Notes under the pieces: generated by a model
The model's input: the letters and a program-made list of their open reading frames with translations, nothing else
What the model was told of the DNA's origin: nothing
Databases searched by the model: none
Made by a program: the position numbers and the translations under genes
Shown: one piece after another, positions 41,502 to 50,086 of the stretch
How the letters are laid out: each line of letters begins with the position of its first letter
How positions within the stretch are numbered: the first letter of the stretch is position 1
Origin: Candidatus Woesearchaeota archaeon
GTDB lineage: Archaea; Nanobdellota; Nanobdellia; Woesearchaeales; JACPIF01
Assembly (NCBI GenBank): GCA_016188215.1
Contig: JACPIF010000004.1
Span: 34,236 to 98,235 of the forward strand
Length of the DNA stretch: 64,000 nt
Direction of reading: 5' to 3'

Positions 41502-42785
41502 ATGGCCCGAATCTATATGCAGACGCATGGCTGCTCTGCGAACCTGGCAGAATCAGAGATGATGGCGAGATTATTGGAGGAAGAGGGGCATGATATTACT
41601 GGTGATGAGGGAGAAATAGAAGGTGTAGATGTATCCATTGTCAATATCTGTACGGTAAAAGGGGACACGCATGCGCTCAGGGAGATAAGAAAGCTAAGGG
41701 AAAAATCAGGGAAGCTCATTGTAACAGGATGCATACCTGACGCAAGCGTGGATAAGATAAAGAGGTTCAAGCCTGCAGGATTGGTGAGTACCCATAATAT
41801 AAGGCAGATACCTATTGCGGTGAACCATTCTCTTGCAGGAGAATATTCTGAGTTACTGCAGAAGCAGAAAGAGCACAAGATCAATATCGGGAAGCGCAGG
41901 ACCAATCCTGTTGTCAATATTGTGCCCATATCCTCAGGCTGCCAGTCTGCCTGTGCATTCTGCTCTGTGAAGCTGATCAAAGGGAATACTGTTTCATATC
42001 CTGCTGAGAAGATTGCTGCTGAGATAGAGGCTGGGATTCATGATGGATGCAAGGAAGTATGGCTGACATCCCAGGATAATTCTGCCTATGGGATGGATAC
42101 TGATAAAGTAACTGCGCTTCCACAGCTGATTAAGCGGGTTGCGGAAATTCCCGGCGACTTCAAGGTGAGGATTGGCATGATGAGCCCGCAGCACTTGTTT
42201 AAAGTTCAGGATTCATTTATTGATGCAATTAAATCTGATAAAACCTTCCAATTCCTGCACTTGCCTATACAGTCAGGAAGCGAAGCTGTGCTCAAAAGAA
42301 TGTTCAGGATGTGTTCTATAATGGATTTCAAGGGGTTTATTGCTGCTGTCCGGAAGAAATACCCTATGGCAACACTAGCCACTGACATGATAGTTGGCTT
42401 TCCTGGAGAGACAGAAGAAGATTACCGGAAGTCTCTTGAATTGCTGAGAGAAATCAAGTTTGACATCGTCAACATATCAAGGTATGCTCCGAGAGAGGGA
42501 ACTGTTGCATACAAATGGAAGCCAATTATGGGAGATATAGCTAAGAAACGCTCTACTGAGATGACAAGGGTAGTTGATGAAATCTCTCTTGAGCTAAATC
42601 AACGGTGGTTGGATTGGGAAGGAAAAATACTAATTGATGAGGAGGGCAAAGATGGCAGCTGGGTCGGAAGGAACTATGCCTATAAACAGGTTGTCGTCAA
42701 GACAATGAAACCTTTATTAGGCAGGACTGTCAAGGTTAAGGTAGAACAGGTTACAAGTCATTATCTGATTGGGGAGATGGTATAG
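41502..42785 (+). CDS. Radical-SAM tRNA methylthiotransferase (archaeal MtaB/CDKAL1 type)
   Basis: Converts t6A37 to ms2t6A37 in tRNA. The 427-residue protein has the UPF0004 N-domain with three Fe-S cysteines (THGCSANLAESE, NICTVKG, VTGCIPD), the radical-SAM cluster motif CQSACAFC, the core FLHLPIQSGSEAVLKRM and TDMIVGFPGETEEDY, and a C-terminal TRAM domain (GRTVKVKVEQVTSHYLIGEM). The TTTTTTAAAG box (41471-41480) is about 26 nt before ATG 41502, so leaderless. The enclosing frame that begins upstream at 41324 is not coding. Confidence 0.92.
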   Translation: MARIYMQTHGCSANLAESEMMARLLEEEGHDITGDEGEIEGVDVSIVNICTVKGDTHALREIRKLREKSGKLIVTGCIPDASVDKIKRFKPAGLVSTHNIRQIPIAVNHSLAGEYSELLQKQKEHKINIGKRRTNPVVNIVPISSGCQSACAFCSVKLIKGNTVSYPAEKIAAEIEAGIHDGCKEVWLTSQDNSAYGMDTDKVTALPQLIKRVAEIPGDFKVRIGMMSPQHLFKVQDSFIDAIKSDKTFQFLHLPIQSGSEAVLKRMFRMCSIMDFKGFIAAVRKKYPMATLATDMIVGFPGETEEDYRKSLELLREIKFDIVNISRYAPREGTVAYKWKPIMGDIAKKRSTEMTRVVDEISLELNQRWLDWEGKILIDEEGKDGSWVGRNYAYKQVVVKTMKPLLGRTVKVKVEQVTSHYLIGEMV

Positions 42786-42805
42786 ATCTCTTTTATTTTA
42801 GCCAT

Positions 42806-43405
42806 TTACCACCAATGTTTTTCAATAGAGATTATTTCTTGATTATCCAAATCAACAATAATCCTTACTCGTTCAGATTCTATAACCTTTGGTGCACTAT
42901 AAGCTACTATTACCAAAGAAGAATTCCCTGGCACTTTTCTAGCAAAAGAATAAGAAGTCCTTTGAAGTATCTCTGGATCTTCTTTTTCAATAAGAGTTTC
43001 TATTAAGCTTTTTTGTGCATCGGTGAGTTCAATTATATCTGATTCTATAGGACTTCTGTTATTTCCAAGTCCTGATTCATTATATGGCATTGATATTGCG
43101 GCTCCCCCACTTCCCTCACCAGCTCCCTCGTCTAATACTATATTAGATTGGTTAGTAAGGGCTATGGTTTCTTCTTCATAGTCTGGGTTCCTCAGTTTAA
43201 TCTTGGATTGATCCGCATCAGGAACCGGTAAAGCCTCCTCACTCAAAATTTCTTGAGTACTGCCTATAGATGCTTTATTTATGTAGCCTGCATTCTCTTT
43301 AGAAATCTTGCCTTCACTAAGGGAATTGTTATCGTTTGAATCAGGTGAAGCAGTGCAGCTTATGAAAAGTAGAGCAATAATCACTAAATACCATTTTTTA
43401 GACAT
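42806..43405 (-). CDS. Lipoprotein of unknown function
   Basis: A 199-residue exported lipoprotein: MSKKWYLVIIALLFISC ends in a lipobox FISC and is followed by a Ser/Asn/Asp-rich linker. A short C-terminal domain (ELTDAQKSLIETLIEKEDPE, SLVIVAYSAPKVIESERVRI) of about 80 residues follows. No family is recognised. AT-rich base composition. It lies between convergent and same-strand genes without overlap. Confidence 0.65.
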   Translation of the reverse strand: MSKKWYLVIIALLFISCTASPDSNDNNSLSEGKISKENAGYINKASIGSTQEILSEEALPVPDADQSKIKLRNPDYEEETIALTNQSNIVLDEGAGEGSGGAAISMPYNESGLGNNRSPIESDIIELTDAQKSLIETLIEKEDPEILQRTSYSFARKVPGNSSLVIVAYSAPKVIESERVRIIVDLDNQEIISIEKHWW

Positions 43406-43445
43406 ATAAGAAATATTGTCAGACTATTATAAGAATTTATCTTAA

Positions 43446-43775
43446 CTAAGCCATTATTTTCTTTGGTTTCTTTGAAGCTCTTTTCTTCAAATCCTCTATC
43501 ATCAAAGCGTCATCTATCTCTATTAACTTCTTTACCTTAAGGCTTTCTTTATTTAATTTAAACAATTTAGCTTTTCCTATAGTTCTTGTGGGAATAATGA
43601 TTGCATTCTTTAGTAAATCGTCCCAAATCCTGTAGAGGGTAGCTCTTCCTATCTTTGCGTTTCTAGCCATATCTGATATGGAAAAGTCTAAGCCTCGTTC
43701 AGTTAGCAAATAGTCTAAAACTCTAATAGTAGGGGAGTCTCCCATGAATTCTATGAATAATGATTTTTCTGCCAT
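43446..43775 (-). CDS. Winged-helix transcriptional regulator
   Basis: A 109-residue protein with a helix-turn-helix of the archaeal MarR/ArsR-like kind: TIRVLDYLLTERGLDFSISD, MARNAKIGRATLYRIWDDLL, TIGKAKLFKLNKESL, and a basic C-terminus (KKRASKKPKKIMA). The upstream region has two copies, exactly 11 bp apart, of TATATAGTCAT (minus strand) overlapping the presumed TATA box, which suggests autoregulation. Confidence 0.8.
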   Translation of the reverse strand: MAEKSLFIEFMGDSPTIRVLDYLLTERGLDFSISDMARNAKIGRATLYRIWDDLLKNAIIIPTRTIGKAKLFKLNKESLKVKKLIEIDDALMIEDLKKRASKKPKKIMA

Positions 43776-43828
43776 TTTTTATTATCTAATAGATTTTCTG
43801 TTGTTTACCTCCTTGATGCATAGTATAG

Positions 43829-43853
43829 AATGACTATATAATGACTATATAAA
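43829..43853 (-). promoter_or_regulatory. Tandem 11-bp repeat in promoter of HTH gene
   Basis: On the plus strand ATGACTATATA occurs at 43830-43840 and again at 43841-43851, one helical turn apart. On the minus strand this is a doubled TATATAGTCAT ending at a TTTATATAG TATA box for the HTH gene 43446-43775. Probable regulator-binding site. Confidence 0.45.
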
Positions 43854-43922
43854 CCTTTCCATCTTGATACAACATTGTCTCAGAACAATACCTTTAAATA
43901 TATGCTCATTCTTATAATCTTT

Positions 43923-44195
43923 ATGGATTATACTGTTGACGAAATAAAGAAACGTGTCATAATCAAATTGGTGCGCTGGAAGAAATGGGGCGGCGCACAT
44001 ACCGAAAATGTCCGCAAGGGACTCCCTAGCCACATGAAAGGGGCAAAAATTACAGACCAAGCTTTTAAAGAGTTGGAGCGCGCTGGTTGGCTTCTCTCCG
44101 CTAAGAAGACTGGTGAAATTCACTATTCCCTTAATCCAAAGAAAACAAATGAAATCTTGCAGTTTTATGAGAAATATTGCAAGGATTCAGATTGA
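43923..44195 (+). CDS. Small winged-helix-like protein, 90 residues
   Basis: From ATG 43923 (MDYTVDEIKKRVIIKLVRWK) the protein is 90 residues, with a helix-rich start (HTENVRKGLPSHMKGAKIT), a helix-turn-helix-like DQAFKELERAGWLLSAKKTG, and the wing EIHYSLNPKKTNEIL. The TATA box CCTTTAAATATATG near 43897 is 26 nt upstream, so leaderless and not the ATG 16 codons earlier. Likely DNA-binding; target unknown. Confidence 0.7.
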   Translation: MDYTVDEIKKRVIIKLVRWKKWGGAHTENVRKGLPSHMKGAKITDQAFKELERAGWLLSAKKTGEIHYSLNPKKTNEILQFYEKYCKDSD

Positions 44196-44231
44196 AAAGA
44201 TTTTTATAAAGCAATTTAAGAGTATCTAACA

Positions 44232-45566
44232 ATGAGCAATGTCTTCAAAGCATACGATATCCGAGGCATCTATCCTTCTGAATTGGATGAAGACTTTGCA
44301 TATAAGCTTGGCAGGGCATTTGTTGCCTATACTAAGGCGAAGCAGGTTGCAGTGGGAAGGGATGCAAGGCTGAGTTCCCCTTCATTGTTCGAGGCGCTTG
44401 TAAAAGGGATTACTGAACAGGGAGGAGATGTTGTTGATATCGGCTTGTGCAGCACGCCCATGTTTTATTTTGCACTCGGCAATTATAAGTTTGAATCGGG
44501 CATCATGGTATCTGCATCGCATAATCCCCCTCAATATAATGGCTTTAAGCTATACAAGAAGAATGTTGAGCCTATAGGGCAGGGATTCGGGATGGAAGAA
44601 TTGCAGAAGATTGTTGAGCAGGGCAAATTTACCAATGCGAAAAGAAAAGGCAAAGTAACTAGCAAGAAAATAATGGATGATTATGTTAAGAAAGTGTGCA
44701 GTTTTGCAAAGAAAATTGGCAATCTGACGATAGTGGCGGATGCAGGCAACGGAATGGCAGCTTATTCCACGCCGCCTGTATTCAAGAAGCTGGGGCTTGC
44801 CCCTAAAAAGCTGTGCTACACGCTTGACTTCACTTTCCCGAATCATGAGCCTAATCCTATGAAATATGAGAACTTGCAGGATCTGAAGGAGGCTGTACTG
44901 AAAGAAAATGCAGATTTGGGCGTTGCTTTTGACGGAGATGTGGATAGGGTTGGATTTGTTGATGAAAAAGGAGATGTTGTCAGGAATGACATTGTCACGG
45001 GGATAATTGGAGAGCATCTGCTAAAAAAGAATAAAGGCGCAAAAGTATTGTACGAAATAAGGTCAACCTGGGCTGTTAGGGATGCTATCCTTGCAAATAA
45101 AGGCAAGCCTGTGCTGTGGAAGGCAGGGCACTCATTGATCAAGAAGAAAATGCGGGATGAGAGGATACTGTTCGGCGGCGAGAAGTCCGGTCATTTCTTC
45201 TTTAGGGATTTCTGGTATGCAGAAGACGGGGCTATTGCGCTCATCATCATGCTCAATATCATGGCTGAGACAGGCAAGAGGCTATCTGAGCTTGCTGAGC
45301 CTTTCATGGCGTACCACGGCGGAGAGGAGATCAACTTTGAGGTTGAGGATAAGGATGGTGTGCTGAAGGCTGTTGAAAAGAAGTATAAGCCGCTTGCAAA
45401 GAGAATCCTGCATATTGACGGCATCACGGTTGAGTTTGCAGACTGGTGGTTCAACCTGAGGAAAAGCAATACCGAGCCTGTGTTGCGGCTTAACCTTGAG
45501 GCTAAGAGCAGGGATTTATACGAGCATAAGAAAGGCGAGCTAGAGGCTCTGATAAAAAGCCTATAA
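44232..45566 (+). CDS. Phosphomannomutase/phosphoglucomutase family enzyme
   Basis: Interconverts hexose or hexosamine 1- and 6-phosphates, feeding sugar-nucleotide synthesis. The 444-residue alpha-D-phosphohexomutase has all four signature loops: catalytic Ser loop MVSASHNPPQYNG, metal-binding DGDVDR, sugar-binding GGEKSGHFFF, and phosphate-binding RKSNTEPVLRLNLEA. The exact substrate (mannose, glucose or glucosamine) cannot be told. A gatttttataaag box about 27 nt before ATG 44232 indicates leaderless translation. Confidence 0.93.
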   Translation: MSNVFKAYDIRGIYPSELDEDFAYKLGRAFVAYTKAKQVAVGRDARLSSPSLFEALVKGITEQGGDVVDIGLCSTPMFYFALGNYKFESGIMVSASHNPPQYNGFKLYKKNVEPIGQGFGMEELQKIVEQGKFTNAKRKGKVTSKKIMDDYVKKVCSFAKKIGNLTIVADAGNGMAAYSTPPVFKKLGLAPKKLCYTLDFTFPNHEPNPMKYENLQDLKEAVLKENADLGVAFDGDVDRVGFVDEKGDVVRNDIVTGIIGEHLLKKNKGAKVLYEIRSTWAVRDAILANKGKPVLWKAGHSLIKKKMRDERILFGGEKSGHFFFRDFWYAEDGAIALIIMLNIMAETGKRLSELAEPFMAYHGGEEINFEVEDKDGVLKAVEKKYKPLAKRILHIDGITVEFADWWFNLRKSNTEPVLRLNLEAKSRDLYEHKKGELEALIKSL

Positions 45567-45682
45567 CACTATATTTGCACGATACCTTTATATATAAAAG
45601 CGCTATTTCTATTAATTGGAGAGAGAAAAAGCATAGCGTGTCGAAAGAGCAAATTTTGGCCTGTTTTTTTCTCTATAACTTT

Positions 45683-46006
45683 ATGGTAGCAGAAACGATG
45701 ATGATGGCTGCTCCAAGGAAATTCCCCAAGGCAAGGAAGCGATACATTGCATTCCGGATTGAAGGGGAGGCATCCAGGAAAGAGCTGGAATTGCTGCTTA
45801 GGCAGATAACACAATCTGGAGTGTCTGTAAAACTTGTTGCTGAGCGCTATGACGAGCATCGGAAGATGGGATTGCTCAAGACAGGGCATAAGGATGCCAT
45901 CAAAATCAGGGAGATGCTTGCAAACCAGGCGCAGATAACTATAAAAACAATGGGGACTTCAGGAACTATTAAAACAGCTGTTAGAAAATACTTTAAAAAT
46001 ATATAA
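45683..46006 (+). CDS. rnp2: RNase P protein component 2 (Pop5)
   Basis: Archaeal Pop5/Rpp14-type subunit of RNase P, which removes tRNA 5' leaders. The core KARKRYIAFRIEGEASRKEL and the C-terminal TIKTMGTSGTIKTAVRKYFK are characteristic. The start is uncertain: the frame is open from 45575, but the family N-terminus begins close to the ATG at 45683 (107 residues) or at one of the three Met codons near 45698. A CTTTATATATAAAA box at 45587-45600 would give a leader of about 65 nt. It heads the superoperon Pop5-PsmA-Sdo1-Rrp4-Rrp41-Rrp42. Confidence 0.88.
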   Translation: MVAETMMMAAPRKFPKARKRYIAFRIEGEASRKELELLLRQITQSGVSVKLVAERYDEHRKMGLLKTGHKDAIKIREMLANQAQITIKTMGTSGTIKTAVRKYFKNI

Positions 46007-46029
46007 TCAGACAAAGGAGGACTAATACA

Positions 46030-46761
46030 ATGCAACCAATGCCGCACCAACTGATGGGATATGACAGGGCCATCACGATGTTCAGCCCTGACGGAAGATT
46101 ATTGCAGGTAGAATACGCTAAAAAGACCGTCAAGCAGGGAAGCACCGCCATAGGTGTCGTCTGCAAGGATGGCGTTCTGTTAGTCGCGGACAAGCGGATA
46201 GTTGATAGCCTTGTAGTGCCGGAAGCTGTGGAGAAGATATGGCAGATTGACGAGCACATAGGCGCTTCTGCATCAGGGATCCTTTCAGATGCGCGCGTCT
46301 TGATTGAGAGGGCGCAGATAACAGCGCAGCAGCATAGGGTAACTTTTGATTCTGAGATTGATACCTCTGCAATCGTGAAGGACATCTGCGACCTGAAGCA
46401 GATCTGCACGCAGTCAGGCGGCTTGCGGCCGTTCGGCGTTTCCATACTGGTTGCAGGCATTGACCATGACGGGCCGAAACTGTTTGAGACTGATCCAACA
46501 GGGATATATTTCCAGTACAAGGCGACAGTCATAGGCGAAGGCGAGACAGAGATTGAGGAGATACTGCACAAGGAATATTCAGAGGGCATAACAATAGAAG
46601 AAGCCCTCAAGCTGTGCGTGAATGCTCTTGCAAAGATACTTGACAAGAGCTTCAATGTGCAGCGGATAGATGCAGCTTACATCAGGACTGATGAGAAGAA
46701 GTTCACTAAAGTTGACAGGGCAAAACTTGAAAAAGTGCTGAAGGACGGGAAGAAAAAATAA
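46030..46761 (+). CDS. psmA: Proteasome subunit alpha
   Basis: Alpha-ring subunit of the 20S proteasome, 243 residues. The N-terminal gating region is MQPMPHQLMGYDRAITMFSP, with DGRLLQVEYAKKTVKQGSTA, the family signature. It has no propeptide or catalytic Thr, as expected for alpha. Strong ribosome binding site aaaggagg nine bases before ATG. It lies in the exosome superoperon, as in most archaea. No beta subunit is in the window. Confidence 0.96.
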   Translation: MQPMPHQLMGYDRAITMFSPDGRLLQVEYAKKTVKQGSTAIGVVCKDGVLLVADKRIVDSLVVPEAVEKIWQIDEHIGASASGILSDARVLIERAQITAQQHRVTFDSEIDTSAIVKDICDLKQICTQSGGLRPFGVSILVAGIDHDGPKLFETDPTGIYFQYKATVIGEGETEIEEILHKEYSEGITIEEALKLCVNALAKILDKSFNVQRIDAAYIRTDEKKFTKVDRAKLEKVLKDGKKK

Positions 46762-46763
46762 CC

Positions 46764-47465
46764 ATGGTCGCGGTAGATAAGGCAATTGTTGCCAGGCTTA
46801 AGACGCATGGCTTGGTTTTTGAGATCATGGTAGACTGCGAGAAGGCCCTGCAATTCAAGGCAGGAAGGCTGCAGGACATAAATGAGGCACTTGCCGTCAG
46901 GCACATTTATTCTGATGCTGACAAGGGCCTGGAAGCTTCTGAAATATCACTTAAATCTGTATTCAAGACAGCTGATCCCCTTGAGGTAGCCAAGCAGATT
47001 ATACAAAAAGGAGAGATACAATTAACGACTGAATACCGGCAGAAACTCAGGGAGCAGAAGCGGAGACAGGTCATTGACATTTTGCATAAGAACGGAGTCG
47101 ATCCCCGGACGCATCTTCCGCATCCTATTACCAGGCTTGAGAATGCGCTTGAGGAGGCTAAAGTGCATGTTGATGAGTTCAGTGATGTGCATGACCAGGT
47201 GCAGGATATCCTCAAGAAGCTAAAGCCAATACTTCCTATAAAGTTTGAGATGAAAGAGATTGCGCTAAAAATACCAGCGCAGCATGCGCCAAAGGTGTAC
47301 GGCCCGTTAAAATCGTTCGGCGCCATCCTCAATGATGAATGGCAGAAGGACGGGAGTTGGGTTGTTGTGATAGAAGTTCCAGGTGGTTTAGAGCAGGACC
47401 TATACGACAGGCTTAACGGGATAACACATGGCGATATGGAAGCAAAAGTGATGAAAGTAAAGTAG
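46764..47465 (+). CDS. sdo1: Ribosome maturation protein SBDS/Sdo1
   Basis: SBDS orthologue, involved in releasing the anti-association factor from nascent large subunits (in eukaryotes) and found with the exosome genes in archaea. The 233-residue protein has the FYSH domain (VDKAIVARLKTHGLVFEIMV), the helical middle domain (KRRQVIDILHKNGVDPRTHL) and the ferredoxin-like C-domain (DEWQKDGSWVVVIEVPGGLE). It starts 2 nt after psmA. A large copy of the three-hairpin element follows the stop. Confidence 0.95.
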   Translation: MVAVDKAIVARLKTHGLVFEIMVDCEKALQFKAGRLQDINEALAVRHIYSDADKGLEASEISLKSVFKTADPLEVAKQIIQKGEIQLTTEYRQKLREQKRRQVIDILHKNGVDPRTHLPHPITRLENALEEAKVHVDEFSDVHDQVQDILKKLKPILPIKFEMKEIALKIPAQHAPKVYGPLKSFGAILNDEWQKDGSWVVVIEVPGGLEQDLYDRLNGITHGDMEAKVMKVK

Positions 47466-47518
47466 TGAAGTACATGAAACTGTTTAAAAAACTAATAAAA
47501 CTAATTTGGATTGTGGTC

Positions 47519-47691
47519 GGTGAGATAAACATAGGAAATGCAAGCATTTCCTTGGCTTTAGAATTGCCTAGCAATTCTAAAATCTCACCTCCGTGGTTAC
47601 GTGGGTCCGCGAACCGCAGGCTTTACAGCTGGAATCGCGGACTTTTGGCACAGTGCGCGAGCAGAGGCGAGCGCTTCCGCGCGCAGCGCGG
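47519..47691 (+). repeat. Three-hairpin dispersed element, copy 7, with nested hairpins
   Basis: GGTGAGAT (47519-47526) pairs with ATCTCACC (47582-47589). In between, where the other copies have a 2-nt turn, lie two further hairpins: GGAAATGC-aa-GCATTTCC (47534-47551) and AGAATTGC-cta-GCAATTCT (47560-47578). Hairpin 2 GTCCGCGA/TCGCGGAC (47605-47612, 47635-47642) has a 22-nt loop; hairpin 3 is CCGCGC-gca-GCGCGG (47677-47691). It sits between sdo1 and rrp4 in the middle of the superoperon, 48 nt before the rrp4 start. Confidence 0.85.
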
Positions 47692-47738
47692 TGCAAAATA
47701 GTAAATTAACACACTAACTAACAAAGGTGAAAACAAAG

Positions 47739-48590
47739 ATGGAAAGCAAATTATTAATTCAAGATAAGGAAATAGCGGTTCCGGGAGAGATACTTGCGGA
47801 AGGCATGGATTTCGTGCCCGGGCCGGGGACATATAGGATTGGAGAGACTATAGTGGCATCACGCCTGGGATTAGTGCAGGTGGATGGCAGGGCGCTTAAG
47901 CTCATCCCTATGTCAGGGAAATACATGCCGAAGCGTGATGATACCATCATCGGGCAGGTTGTTGACATCCTGTTCTCAGGCTGGCGGGTTGACATCAATT
48001 CAGCCTATCCTGGCATGCTGAACATAAAGGATGCTACCTCTGACTTCGTGAGCAAAGGGGCAGACCTGACGCAATACTATACATTCGGCGACTATATCGT
48101 CACCAAGATAACGAATGTGACGAGCCAGAAATTGGTTGACCTGAGCATGCGCGGGCCTGGCCTGAAGAAATTGAAAGGCGGCAGGATAATTTCTGTGAAC
48201 CCGAGCAAAGTGCCCAGGATCATCGGAAAGCAGGGCAGTATGGTGAGCCTGATCAAGGAAGCGACCTACTCAAGGATTACAGTCGGGCAGAACGGCCTGA
48301 TATGGATAGATGGCGAGCCTGAGAACGAGCTGGTAGCGATTGAGGCTATCAGGAAGATAGAGAACGAGGCGCACCTAGCCGGATTGACTGAGAAGGTAAA
48401 GGAGTTCCTTGATGCAAATAAAAGCCGCATCAAAGAGGTGGAGATGAAGCCAGAGGAGCCTGAAGAGCAGCCGGAAAGGTTTGAGCGGTTTGACAGGGAG
48501 AGGCCGCGATACGGTGACAGGCCGCGATATAACGATAGGCCGCCGCGGCGTGAAGGCGACAGGCCATTTAACAGGAGGAGATTCTCATGA
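47739..48590 (+). CDS. rrp4: Exosome complex RNA-binding protein Rrp4
   Basis: Cap subunit of the archaeal exosome with S1 and KH domains, 283 residues. N-terminal domain VPGEILAEGMDFVPGPGTYR, S1 domain TIIGQVVDILFSGWRVDINS, KH domain VPRIIGKQGSMVSLIKEATY. The last 35 residues are an unusual Arg/Asp/Pro-rich tail with repeats like DRPRYGDRPRYNDR. The ATG at 47739 is preferred: aaaggtga lies nine bases upstream, whereas GTG 47727 is part of that site. The stop overlaps the rrp41 ATG. Confidence 0.95.
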   Translation: MESKLLIQDKEIAVPGEILAEGMDFVPGPGTYRIGETIVASRLGLVQVDGRALKLIPMSGKYMPKRDDTIIGQVVDILFSGWRVDINSAYPGMLNIKDATSDFVSKGADLTQYYTFGDYIVTKITNVTSQKLVDLSMRGPGLKKLKGGRIISVNPSKVPRIIGKQGSMVSLIKEATYSRITVGQNGLIWIDGEPENELVAIEAIRKIENEAHLAGLTEKVKEFLDANKSRIKEVEMKPEEPEEQPERFERFDRERPRYGDRPRYNDRPPRREGDRPFNRRRFS

Positions 48591-49291
48591 GATCAGACGG
48601 AAGGAAAGATGATGAGTTGCGGCCGGTTACAGCAAAGGCCGGAATAATAAAGCGGGCAGACGGCTCAGGATATTTCAAGGTTGGAAATACTGAAGCATAT
48701 GCTGCAGTGTACGGGCCCAGGAACCTGTATCCAAAGTTCATGCAGAACCCTGAGCGGGGCATCCTGAGATGCAGCTATAATATGATGCCGTTTTCAGGGG
48801 CTGGGGAAAGGGTAAGACCTGGCGGCTCAAGGAGATCAAAAGAAATATCTCTTGTAACAGAAAAGGCTCTGCTGCCAGTTCTCGAGTTAAGCGAATATCC
48901 AAATTCTGTTGTGGACATCTTCATAGAATTCCCGCAGACAGATGCAGGCACTAGATGCGCAGGAATATGCGCGGCATCAATCGCGCTTGCAGATGCAGGA
49001 TTGGTCATGAAAGACCTAGTGAGCGCGGTTGCAGTTGGTTATAACAAAGGGAGGATTCTAGTGGACGTGTCCAAGGAAGAGGAAGACATTGAAGGCATGA
49101 CTGATATACCTGTTGCGGTATTGCCGAGAACCGGCAAGATATCATTGCTGCAGATGGATGGGCAGATACCTCCTGCTGAGCTGCAAAAGGCAGTAGCCAT
49201 GGCTAAGGAGGCCTCAAGAAAGCTGTACGAGATACAGAAGCAGGCCCTCAAGGATAAGTATCATAGCTTTGAAGTGGGTGAGTTGCGATGA
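48587..49291 (+). CDS. rrp41: Exosome catalytic subunit Rrp41
   Basis: RNase PH-type phosphorolytic exoribonuclease of the exosome hexameric ring, 234 residues. The start (MRSDGRKDDELRPVTAKAGI) and the phosphate/catalytic region (EFPQTDAGTRCAGICAASIA, and DGQIPPAEL) are typical of active Rrp41. It overlaps rrp4 and rrp42 by 4 nt each (ATGA), a translationally coupled trio. Confidence 0.96.
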   Translation: MRSDGRKDDELRPVTAKAGIIKRADGSGYFKVGNTEAYAAVYGPRNLYPKFMQNPERGILRCSYNMMPFSGAGERVRPGGSRRSKEISLVTEKALLPVLELSEYPNSVVDIFIEFPQTDAGTRCAGICAASIALADAGLVMKDLVSAVAVGYNKGRILVDVSKEEEDIEGMTDIPVAVLPRTGKISLLQMDGQIPPAELQKAVAMAKEASRKLYEIQKQALKDKYHSFEVGELR

Positions 49292-50067
49292 TGTACGACC
49301 TGAAAGAGCACGTTATCAAATTCCTGCAGCGCGGGCTGCGGGTAGACGGAAGGAAACCGCTTGAGTACCGGGATATCTCTATTGAGACCGGGATAACCAA
49401 GAATGCCGAAGGCTCTGCCCGTGTCAAGATAGGAGAAACTGAACTCATTGTGGGAGTGAAGATGGAAGTCGGCTCACCATACCCGGATACCCCTGCAGAA
49501 GGGACTATCATTGTGGGCGCTGAGCTGCTGCCATTGTCTTCGCCTGAATTTGAGGCAGGGCCGCCTGATATCCAGGCAATTGAGCTTGCAAGGGTTGTTG
49601 ACCGCGGTATCAGGGAAAGCCGTGCAGTCAGCTTCAAGAAGCTCTGCATTGAGCCCGGGAAGAAGATATGGATGTGCGTCATTGATGTCGTTACAGTCAA
49701 CGATGCAGGCAACCTTTTTGATGCGGCTGCTCTTGGAGCAATGGCTGCGCTTAAGACTGCAAGGTTTCCTGAATACGATGGCGAGAAGGTCAACTACAAG
49801 AAGCTAACTGATAAAGGCCTGCCAATTGAGGAAGAGCCGATATCAGTTACTGTGCTTAAGATAGGCGAACACTTCATCGTAGATCCCAGCACTGAAGAGG
49901 AGAAGGTCTACGATGCAAGGCTTACAGTTGCCATCATGAGCAACGGCGACCTATGCGCTTTGCAGAAAGGCGGCGATGCTGCGGTTACTGAGGAAGAGAT
50001 TAGCCAGATGATTGGGATTGCAGTTGACAAGAGCAAAGAGCTGAGGAAGCATCTCAGCGCAATTTAA
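49288..50067 (+). CDS. rrp42: Exosome subunit Rrp42
   Basis: Inactive RNase PH-like partner of Rrp41, 259 residues, which completes the RNA-binding site of the ring. Characteristic are the N-terminal LQRGLRVDGRKPLEYRDISI, VKIGETELIVGVKMEVGSPY, and VDRGIRESRAVSFKKLCIEP. The catalytic Asp motif of Rrp41 is not retained. It is the last gene of the superoperon; a T-rich tract follows its stop (50068-50085). Confidence 0.95.
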   Translation: MMYDLKEHVIKFLQRGLRVDGRKPLEYRDISIETGITKNAEGSARVKIGETELIVGVKMEVGSPYPDTPAEGTIIVGAELLPLSSPEFEAGPPDIQAIELARVVDRGIRESRAVSFKKLCIEPGKKIWMCVIDVVTVNDAGNLFDAAALGAMAALKTARFPEYDGEKVNYKKLTDKGLPIEEEPISVTVLKIGEHFIVDPSTEEEKVYDARLTVAIMSNGDLCALQKGGDAAVTEEEISQMIGIAVDKSKELRKHLSAI

Positions 50068-50086
50068 TTTTCTTTCTTTTATTCTT

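Noticed and set aside
41324-41593. An 89-codon plus-strand frame covering the dispersed element copy 6.
   Set aside because: It translates the repeat and overlaps the start of the methylthiotransferase in another frame; no ribosome binding site and no family similarity.
45575-45682. N-terminal extension of Pop5.
   Set aside because: It starts before the TATA box-derived transcription start and has no resemblance to the family; a start near 45683 was used.
47465-47701. A 78-codon frame after the sdo1 stop.
   Set aside because: It consists almost wholly of the hairpin element of copy 7 and has no independent support.
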